The notes under the pieces were generated by a model that saw only the letters and a program-made list of their open reading frames with translations, was not told the DNA's origin and searched no databases. Positions 27,401 through 36,700 of a DNA stretch of 64,000 bases are shown in pieces. Each line of letters begins with the position of its first letter. Within the stretch, counting starts at the first letter, position 1. The DNA is from Lineus longissimus (Eukaryota > Nemertea > Pilidiophora > Heteronemertea > Lineidae). The stretch covers positions 19,510,219 through 19,574,218 of the forward strand of contig NC_088315.1 in the NCBI RefSeq assembly GCF_910592395.1, in the 5' to 3' direction. Made by a program: the position numbers and the translations under genes.

Positions 27401-30400
27401 AAGGTTACTCTGACCCCGTCTCATAAAAGAGTTGTGACCAGAGTCATGAACCTTCCTTCTGGCACACCTGTTAGGCAACTGGCTTTTGGAGGTGATGCAG
27501 AGTTAGAAAGGTCATCTTCCACCCCACAATATGTTAAGAGTACACGCTCTAATGTTTCTGTCCACAGGGCAAGGAAGGGATGCAAAACTTTAGAATTAGT
27601 TTACACAGTCGACTCGGATTCCGACCCTGAGGAAAATGTCACGAGTGTGAAAGGGAAAAAGACACCGAAAAAACAAACACCAGATGAAGAAGGGTTTCTT
27701 CGACCTCATACGCCTGTGAAACGAAGGCGGCTGTCGGCTCAGAGGCCAGGCAGTGAACATCGGTCCAGGACGCCCCAGAGACAGTTATTTCGCCCAGAGA
27801 CATTTTACGGGAGACCAAAGTCAGGGGTTAACTCTTCTGTGTCTGTTGGCATGTCCCCAGTTACACATGTTCCCAAGAAATCATTGAAGCGAAGTTTCGA
27901 TGAGGAGTCGGAATTCGATTGTGCTTTGGTTCATGGGGCACACACAGAGAAGGAGCTTAGACGTTGGACTGATCAGAAGGGCCGGGAGCAGAATATCAGG
28001 ATAACCCCGAGAAAAGTTGTGAATCAGGGAAAGACGAGGTTGGTTTCCTCGGTGGAGAAAGGCCAGAAGAGGTCTGAAATAAGGCCGAATTTTGTGGAAA
28101 GGAGTTCGAAAGCAAGGGATCTGGATGCGTGGCAGGGAGGAGAGGGGGATTCAAAATCTAAGAATACATCTGGGAACAGGTCGAGGAGTTTGAGCATGTC
28201 TGAAATTGTTTCTCCCCAGATGAGAGGGGCTGGGAAGAAAAGGAGACATTCAGAGAGTTTTCATACCGCTGATACCGGTAACGATTCAGGCCAAGGCTTG
28301 TTTAGAAAGGCTGCCAGTACACCAGATCAGCAGGGCATTGTGAGGCAAAATGCTAGCCTGACTGGGGTGAGGTCGTCAAGGCTTCACCTGGAACAGAAGG
28401 TCGTCCAGAGCTGTCAGTCGACACGGAAGCTACTTCAGACGATTCAAGGGGCAGGGATGGGAGGAGGAGATGAGAGCTATAACTATGGTAAGATGAAGTT
28501 TTCAAAAGTTTTGGCCGATAGTCTGATGTCAACAAGAGTAGAGGTTGTCCTTGGACTTCACGCTCTGACCTTTGTTCCTAGAACTTTTCAATAGAACTCA
28601 GATGAGCTGCGCTTTCAGCACAACAAACTATCCAAATAAAGCACTCTGATTTCTCTCAGCCTATATGGTACCTATAAAATGATACACTTGTCATTAACGC
28701 TGTAACTCTCTTTCAGAAGACTGTGATGCTGATGAAACATTGGCATCGTCCCAGTCCTCCAGTGTCACGGAGCCGAAGAACAACCAGCAATGTCCTGGTA
28801 GGTCATCTAGATATCACCTCATTGGCAACCCCAACACCATCTTGGTCATGATACCCGGAAACTGTAGGATGTATATATCTTTATATCTTTTATTGATCAT
28901 TTCAATGACTAAGGGACATCAATGGGGTAACTTTGAACACCCCCACCCCCCACCCAGAAAGAATTGTTGTGATGAGAAACATCAGTAGTGTTAAGCTGGG
29001 TGTTCAAAGTTACCCCACTCTTCAAAGTCACCCCATGTGACAGTACCTGTTTACAGACGTTCATGACTTGTGGATTGAAAACTAGTCAACTTTTGTGAAA
29101 TGTTGATACAGTTTCTATTCAATCTAAGGTTGTCAGCCTGCACAGAAACTCAAGCTTCAGACCCTGAACAGTCGAACATACAACATTGCCCTCGAGACCA
29201 GTTACTATACGTGTAACTTCCACCGCAAGTTGAGGGAGCTGGAGAGAGATTTCATGGGGACAACAACGCCAGCAGTGCCCAGAAGAGTTGCCCCTCTTGA
29301 TCGTCAAACAATGAAGAAAGCGACATCAGCAATGTCGGTGTATGATTTTTCGTCGTCATCTGGGAGTGATTCAGCGGACCAGTTAATGAGTTCCAAGGTA
29401 GAGAAGTGGGAAATCTTCGTAATGTAATGTTTTACGGCCCTGTGGCAACGCTGTGGCTAACATACCAATGGGCCCAAGTTCGATCCCAGGGGAGAACCCA
29501 GAATTTGATTCTTAGAATATACTGGCAGGGATTCTAGGAGCTAAGCTTCCAGTTCAACCTTTCGTTATGAAATTATAATGGTCCTGGCAACATCACTAAT
29601 CACATATTCCTTTTCTAGAGCAAAACCCCACACCAGAAACAAAGACAATTTCATCCCAAATACAGCCTCCAAAATACAGTTTGGTTTCTGAAATTATGCA
29701 TTCAATAACTATGTCCTGTATTTTGTCAGCCATTTCAATAATCATGAATACATTTTTGGCCATTTGGTCTCCAGAAAGTCACACCACCTCTAGTGAGCCC
29801 AACGGAGGTGCTTCCAAAGTCACTTGATGACAGAATCACCACAAAAAGAAAACCTCGTATACCTTACAGCGAGGAAGAATTGAGGAACTTGAAAGACGGC
29901 GTGAACAAAATGGGAAAATTCTGGCACCAGATTTTGTTCACCTACAAATTTCATCCGTCGCGACGAGCGATTGACCTCATGGAGAAATACAAGAGAATAA
30001 CGGTGAGTACAGTCTTCGTCAAAAGTTAAATAGTCAGTGTTTTTTTCTTTTGGTTGTCTCTAAAGTATTTTGCGATTGGGGTTGAGGAAGAGACTTACAA
30101 GAGAATAATACCATGTCCACAAAACTGGTCCAAGGGGTTAGCAACTTTTTCGTGTTCCAGATGTTAGAATTTATGATGACGTTTCCTTTGGTAGTGTAAG
30201 AGAATGGCATCACATGCAGACGAACACTATGAATGCCTGTTGAGTCAATGTGATTTTGGACGAGACTAAGGTATAAGATAGGGCACAGTTGAGGCCTTTG
30301 AATCAACACCACTGTCGGTAGAAATCCAAACAAAAGTTTGCATCCACATTGATAAGTAACTGAGGTAACCAAGCGGTAAGCAAGGGATACTTATTCATGG

Positions 30401-30726
30401 GCATTTGAAGCGGATGCAAAATTTGGAAATTATGATCGAATTTCTGCCGACCGCCACTCAGTATTGGCTAACAGCAATGCTGGAAATAATAGCACTAGAA
30501 AGGAACTGAACTTTTGTTTTGATTTCAGGCTGAGGAATCCAAGAAATCTAACGAATCGCCCAGCAAATCAACACGGCAGCCGTTCTCGATGTGCGAAGAG
30601 AGACGCCTGAGACGAGGGGTTAAACTCTATGGTTACAACTGGAGGACGATCCTGATGCATTTCAGGTTTAGTCGCGACAGGACCGCAGAGCAGCTCAGAC
30701 TCAAGTGGAGGAATATGAACAAATAA
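21424..30726 (+). CDS. TERB1: TERB1, telomere repeat-binding bouquet formation protein 1
   Basis: Meiosis-specific protein that, with TERB2 and MAJIN, ties telomeres to the inner nuclear membrane and the SUN-KASH bridge. Exons: 21424-21451, 21692-21802, 22025-22153, 22442-22573, 22990-23050, 23409-23521, 23944-24066, 24209-24361, 24653-24784, 25410-25535, 25832-25964, 26278-26446, 26660-28487, 28717-28797, 29129-29397, 29775-30002, 30529-30726; 4014 nt, 1337 aa (human 727). Residues 10-410 are armadillo-like repeats opening LNLLLECLKCQLDCP and including LWLSVCSTLCVGVNNPQN, both close to human TERB1. A coiled coil lies near 455-505, then a disordered basic linker of about 570 residues. A TERB2-binding-like segment starting LNSRTYN is near 1116. 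Two Myb-like domains end the protein (about 1221-1270 and 1288-1337). The start MEKSKSG resembles the human MEK start. Confidence 0.92.
23700..23735 (+). mobile_element. MITE family A fragment
   Basis: GTAGAACCTCTCTATTATGG followed by ACACCTGTAACC matches the left end of the family. The rest of the element is absent. Confidence 0.55.
24528..24590 (+). repeat. 31-bp tandem repeat, two copies
   Basis: The unit AATGTAAGGTAGGGCTGGTT plus AGCTCACCTCT is repeated twice, almost exactly, in a TERB1 intron about 60 bp before an exon. Confidence 0.85.
25140..25345 (-). mobile_element. tRNA-derived SINE
   Basis: The minus strand reads GGGCTGTCACAGTGGCACAG (A box) and later CTGGGTTTGATTCCAGG (B box). 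A piece of the same B-box region (ACCGGGACAGACCTGGAATC) is repeated directly at 25148 and 25267. It lies in a TERB1 intron. Confidence 0.65.
26108..26222. mobile_element. MITE family D copy
   Basis: Opens with ACTGTCACATGGGGTAACTT and ends with TCACCCCATATTACGGTAC, so the ends are inverted. A second, more diverged copy is at 28915-29048. Confidence 0.6.
28915..29048. mobile_element. MITE family D copy
   Basis: Contains GGGGTAACTTTGAACACCC and its near reverse complement GGGTGTTCAAAGTTACCCC, then TCACCCCATGTGACAGTAC at the right end. It lies in TERB1 intron 14. Confidence 0.65.
29440..29520 (+). mobile_element. tRNA-like SINE fragment
   Basis: TGGCAACGCTGTGGCTAA and GTTCGATCCCAGG are spaced like A and B boxes. 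It resembles the element near 4225. It lies in a TERB1 intron. Confidence 0.45.
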
Positions 30727-31205
30727 AGAAATGAGTGTTTCAGGCAATAGACCTGCAGAAAGATGGTAAAAAATGGCAAAGAGATGGGGGAGGGCAGGGC
30801 AGAGATTTAATCCACCAGTTTCGACCATACCCTTGTTTACAAAGACTCGTCCTCAGGTAGAATGTGTGGCATGGTTGAATTTGACAAGCTACCTGGACAC
30901 AAGGCCTGTTCGAAATTGACCAAGGCCTATTATAGTATCCAGGCCATGTGAGACATCAAGTCCATATCAAGTCCTGTACGTTTAATTGGATGTTTACCTG
31001 TGGACAAGAATGTGTTTATCAATCAACAAGGGTATTAACATAAACTGGGGGATTCAAAAGGTACTTCTATGATAACATTTCCATTCTTCTGCTAGAAGTG
31101 TGTGTGTGTGGGGGGAATGCATGGTTGTCCGGAGGCAGGGGTTTAAGGTTGTGTGATATATTAAATCAGTTGTTATTTTCATCAAATGTATAACGATCGT
31201 TTTTC

Positions 31206-31211
31206 AATAAA
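31206..31211 (+). terminator. TERB1: TERB1 polyadenylation signal AATAAA
   Basis: AATAAA 480 bp after the TERB1 stop codon, followed by TTTCGTTTTTC and GTTTGTTTT, a suitable U/GU-rich element. Confidence 0.55.
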
Positions 31212-32126
31212 CCGTTGATTTCGTTTTTCTTAGTTTAGTTTGTTTTAATCCATTTGTAAACGTCTTGTGCTTCCATACTTTGAACTCTTCTCAACTGTAC
31301 AGGAACCTCGGCCACACAGCCACGCAATCTCCAATGAGAGGTCAAGCTACATGTATATTCACTCTGCAGTGTGCTGGTAGACTGAGCCAGTCCACCACTT
31401 GGCAACTGCAACCAATGGCCAAGCTCGGAGATTGATAGCTACACTGACAGAGGAGAAAGGCTTGATGCCTTTGATATGCGCTCTTTATGCAGCCTCCTAA
31501 AGGTAATGGTGTCATCGTATCAGAAACTCTTGAGATCTTGAGAACAGGTCAACTTGCATCTTGCTGTTTGAGAAAAGGCGCAGACTACAATCAGTTGGAC
31601 AGGTATGATGAATGGAACCAGTGAAGCTTCCCAACACTGAGAGTCGATCGTCATTTCATAAAAAATAAGACTGAACAAGTTTTATCATTATCTTTTTTTT
31701 AAATAACTTTGCCAGCAGTTCAAGCACACATCTTACAGAAACTTGCATAGCTAAAAGCACCCATATTCATTATACCGGTGCACACTAGCTTGAACAATGG
31801 GTACATGGAAGTTTATATCATTTTTTGATTGTACATGTAGTTGCATCACGAGATATCGGCTTTCTTTCAACCAGTGACTGACACTGTCTTTGCCAATGGA
31901 AATGTCACAGAGATAAAGTTTCCGAAATGTCACTTTCTCTGTAGTAGCTTCAACATCTATAGTACTTGGCCATAAAAATAATCTGCGTACAAAATACTGA
32001 TTTTTTCAGAGTCGTAAAGGAAAATATACTACATGCACCGGGAGGGCCGCAACGCTCGTCATATGATTTGGTATCGGCCATTTCCAAATTCATAACATTG
32101 ACAAAATTTGTACAGCATCTTATAGG

Positions 32127-32234
32127 GTAGAATGGGGTAATTGTAGTCCCTGCATTGTTTTATGCATGGGGATATCAATCAATATCATAGGCAGGGGCTA
32201 CAATTAAACCGGGGTTACAATTACCCCACTCTAC
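32127..32234. mobile_element. Palindromic MITE, 108 bp
   Basis: Left end GTAGAATGGGGTAATTGTAG, right end the reverse complement with one mismatch. A second inner inverted pair (AGTCCCTGCAT and GGCAGGGGCT) is partial. It has a GGGGTAA core like family D but different flanks. Confidence 0.7.
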
Positions 32235-32445
32235 CTTACATGTACAATTGTGAACTACATGTACATGTGCTTGAGTAGTAATACTGGAGTTTTCATCTGA
32301 GTATATCACATAGACATTTGAAACTATAGCTAGCATGTTGACATAAAATACAAATTTTCTCCACATGTATTACTTGGATACAGAATTTCGATTCAACAGG
32401 TATTAGGATATTAGAGAGACACGGTGTACGATTGTATACTAGTCA

Positions 32446-32493
32446 GTGAACACTGGGGTGAACACTGGAGTGAACACTGAAGTGAACACTGAT
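32446..32493. repeat. 12-bp tandem repeat (GTGAACACTGRR)
   Basis: Four units of a 12-mer, which is open in frame on both strands and therefore produces spurious repeat peptides. Confidence 0.85.
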
Positions 32494-33768
32494 ATACCAG
32501 TATTCCACAATGTCGGACACATTAACCCTTTCACTACCGCAGGGTTTTTGAAGTGTACCGTAACCCCTGGCCCACACCAGGTACAGGCTGGGCAGCCTGG
32601 ATCCCAACTTGGCTTAGGAAAAGTTCCATTGTAAAATAGCCGGCAGTACCCAATCTTAAGGATGAGGTCTGCATTGAATTGAGTACAATGCTGCCATCTC
32701 GTTTTCACAGGTGTAACCGACCAAAGACTTAAAGGGACTGTGGTTGAACGATACAATTTGAGGAAAATTTAGCAATACGCATTACAGTGGACCAGTAGTT
32801 CGCAGTGCGTGGACCAGGTACATTCCAGGTGTGGTAGTGAGAGAGTTACCATTTACCTATCTAGAATGGACAGCATCTAAGGTTATACACTTGAATAATA
32901 CACGACTATAGTGTGGTCAGAACTGTTGAGAAATATTTCATACAGCCCTCATTTCAATCATTGTTGCGAGTCCATATCAAGCACTGTACATTAGATTGAA
33001 TGTTTACCTGGAGACAGGCAACTGTTTATCAACAAGGTACCCTAATCAGGTGTATTGAACCATAATTGGTAGAGCCAACTAGTTCAATATTCACTTCGGA
33101 ACAAACTGAGGAGTAGTTCAAAGCGTTGTGTTCGATAAAAACTATGCAAGACTACCATCTACCATAATCATGTACCTGCTCTGAAATGCTAATCAAACAA
33201 TATATCACTGCATTTCATTGTGTTATGAACTTATCATAAGACAGCACCATATAGCTCAGCTGCAAAGAGGCATACTCAAAATGTCCTCGCCATACTGAAT
33301 TTTGCTTTCTACCGTTGGGAAAATAGCTTGGCTTTGATCAAAAGCTAATACAACAAGGGTACCATCACAAAATAGGCAGCAACTTTTCCCTAGGACACAT
33401 ACTTGAGTACATTGACCTTAAGAGTAAGTTTGTAGGTTGTCTTTCTGTCTTTAGCTATAATACACAGGTAAAAGTTTCCAACAACTATTTGTGCCAATTG
33501 AGATTATCAACAAGACATGCTCCCCTAAAATGAATACCAGAAGAAACGTTTCCACGTCATTCTTTCAAATCGATCATTCCACATTGGGATCACCAACAGA
33601 ATTAAAATGCCCTTGAAGTTGGGACCACCACTCACAGTGATGACCTTTGCTCATGGTTGTGACTACCTTTCAATCATTTCATAGAACACCAGCATTAATC
33701 CAACGTATTAATGAATCAGCATCCAACATATCAACGTATCAACCTTATCAGCATCCAATGAATCAACC

Positions 33769-36700
33769 TCACGTTGCTTTCTTCTTTTGGTCACCAGCAC
33801 TTTTAATATTTGTCTTAATCGCCTTGCCAATATTACGTAGTTTTTCACGGAAGTTATTCCAAGTTGTTGGTGGCATACTGGCTAGTTCTTGCTTGTACTC
33901 TGAGATCCTGGCATCGAATAGTCCTAAAAGAAATGAAAATCGTTTTATCTTGGCGAACTCACCAAAGCTCATTACTGCTGAATTAATCAAACTGGATTTT
34001 ACTGTTACATCTCAATTGGCAATCAGAGTAAAGTAACTTGGCAGAGGTCCCAAGTGGCAATCACAGTAAAGTGACTTGGCAGAGGTCCCAAGTGGCAATC
34101 ACAGTAAAGTGACTTGCCAAAGGTCGCTAGTGGCAATAAGAGTAAAGTGACATGCCAGAGGTCACAAGTAGCAATCAGAGTAAAGTGACTGGCCAGATGT
34201 CGCAAGTGATGCATCTCCGTATAACTACAAATTACCTTTTTCTCTCTGTTGTCCATCCAAGTGGTCATCAACGAATATATGGAACATCTGCGTCTCACAG
34301 AACCACTCGAGAAACATGCGTAAACTTTTCGACGACACGGCTTTACAGAACGAGTCCTTTTGGAAGACTTTCTTCCCATCTTGCTGCACACCTATATGCT
34401 CCTCGAAATGTCCTATCGATTCAACAAACAGTCGTACAAATGCTTCGCTGATCAACACGTTTTTCTGGCCATCTGAAATGTACATAGGGAGCGATAGTTG
34501 TAAATGGTTAAGATAAACTTCCTAGAGCTTGAAGGAATTGAAACCAAAATGGAGGTATAGGTTGCCTCACCAAACACTGCAAAAGTGGAACACAACTATC
34601 TTTTGGTAAATGTGACCTGGTCACATTCCTGTGTTCAACTGAGTACCTCTGGCCAGAACGCTATGAAAAACACCCTACCTGAGTCCTCCATTGCCATGGT
34701 TAGAGCCCCAATCAACGCTTTCTGTAATTTTCTCGGTAAGATCGTTGTCTCGTCATCACACGTCCGTAATAAACACGCCTTGTCCAAGTCGATGATTAAT
34801 ACCTGTAAGATGACACTGAGATACTGAGAAGAGAACATGGTTCAGTGTCAGGTTTATGAGGCTTGTGTTCATAGTCTGATATCAACTGTGTCATCGGATT
34901 TTACACTTTACAATACAATACAATAAAAACTTGTAAGGCGCTCAAATCCAGCAATTAAACTGTTCGAGTGCGCCCCCTAGCGAGCAAAGTACTTCTGAAA
35001 TAGGACCGTCGAACCACGATCTGTCCTGAAACCTTTCAGTAGACCTCGGATGAGCCGTTTATTCAGCACCACAACCTGAGCAATTCTGACTGGTATCCAT
35101 TTATACACCTGGCTGGAATGAGGTAAGTTAGACAAAGAGACCTGCCTAAAGTCTCAGGTGGGGTTCGAACCAGGGACCGCTTGACTACTAGCCAAGAGGG
35201 ACCTCTTGACCACAAGCCAAGAGAATGAGCCACAACAACACAGCCACAGTTAACAGTATTCCACAGAGTTCTGTGACTTGCTCAAGGTCATAAGCGATGT
35301 CCATGTCAGGTATGGAACCAACAGCATATTCCGACAATGATAGATATGAGATAGCAGTGATATAGTTATAGTAGCCGGACTACTCATTCTTCAAAGTCTA
35401 CAGTACTTACTTCTTCAGTTGGCAAGTCGTCGATCTGCGGCAAGTACGGCGACATGATGCCGATGATGTAGGGTGTGGGCGCGCATGTGATGTCCAGGAG
35501 GGCCGCGGGCAAGACGGGAATGAACGTGTGCTGCCACTGGAATGGGTAGAGGAGACCGGCCAACGCGTGGATGCAGTTGGAGAGAGTACTGGAAGAGACG
35601 GATACACGTCAGAAACAGAGACATGATGATGTGAGGTGTGGACGCGGTATTGTAGAACCTCCCTTAGAGGACACCTATCTGGACAGCATTTGTCAGTCCT
35701 GAGGTGTCCCTAAGGCACCTTCCCCAGGCACCTATTCTATAGAGCTATACCCTATACTACACTATACGCGAACAATGGCTTCACAAAGGGTGCATGACCA
35801 TGAAACTTTTGTTCGCGTATAGTATAGTATAGGGTATAGCTCTATGGAATAGGTGCCCCATTCCATAGAGCTATACCCTATACTACACTATACGCGAACA
35901 ATGGCTTCACAAAGGGTGCATGACCATGAAACTTTTGTTCGCGTATAGTATAGTATAGGGTATAGCTCTATGGAATAGGTGCCTAATAGAGAGGTACTAC
36001 TGTAAATGTTACTATAAGAAGGATGAGAGCCTTAGTTATGGATGTAAAAGATAACGATTTTGAACATATCTCTCTCCATTCTGTTGTTTAAACTCACCTC
36101 AATTTCGACGCACTAAAAAGTGTCCTCCTTTCTAATAATATGGCTGAGAATACCTGAAGGACATTTTCTATTCCAAGACACGAGAATAAGTATTCAAAGT
36201 TAACCTATAAAATAGAAATAACATTCAGCAAACAAGGTGAGGAGGGTTTTTGACAAGCCGGTGAGAAACATGGACATGATTTTTGACCACGACGAAAGCA
36301 GTCTTTGGCCCCTTTCCCTTATAATCCCTTCGTAATGTCATGTCTGCATCATTTTGGGCTCTGGAGCACAGACTACTGGTTGGATTTCTCTGAAGTTTTG
36401 TTGATCTGGCGTATGAAACCAAGCAGGAGCTAGGAAATGATATTTGACATCTACAAAGATTTCAGATTAAAAGCCAACCAACTCACATTCTCCATCCTGG
36501 TATCCTCCTGTCTACTGAGTGTCAATGTTTCTAATGTTCCCTGAGTATTCTGAAAACAGATCGATTTGATTACACTAAGATCAGTTTGCAGGGTTTACAT
36601 AGAATCCACTTGGGTGGATTTACATAGAATCCACTTGGGTGGATTTACATAGAATCCAATACAGGTTTACATATATTTAACTGAGGTGGGTTTACATAGA

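Larger units (their letters stand above)
31240..33768. other. Convergent spacer, probable DENND2 3'UTR
   Basis: No gene was recognised. It lies between the 3' ends of TERB1 and DENND2 and probably contains a DENND2 3'UTR on the minus strand. A minus-strand ATTAAA is at about 31235-31240, but no canonical AATAAA was chosen. It holds the repeats listed at 32127 and 32446. Confidence 0.35.

Noticed and set aside
28488-28594. Continuation of the TERB1 exon-13 frame to a stop at 28594
   Set aside because: A donor GTAAGA at 28488 and phase-1 match to 28717 give a longer, homologous protein; the extension is intron read-through, though an alternative end is possible.
32439-32756. Repetitive peptide ORFs on both strands
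   Set aside because: They arise from a 12-bp tandem repeat that is open in frame; no other coding signal.
33647-34036. 129-residue plus-strand ORF
   Set aside because: Opposite to the last DENND2 exon, which has homology, splice sites and stop on the minus strand.
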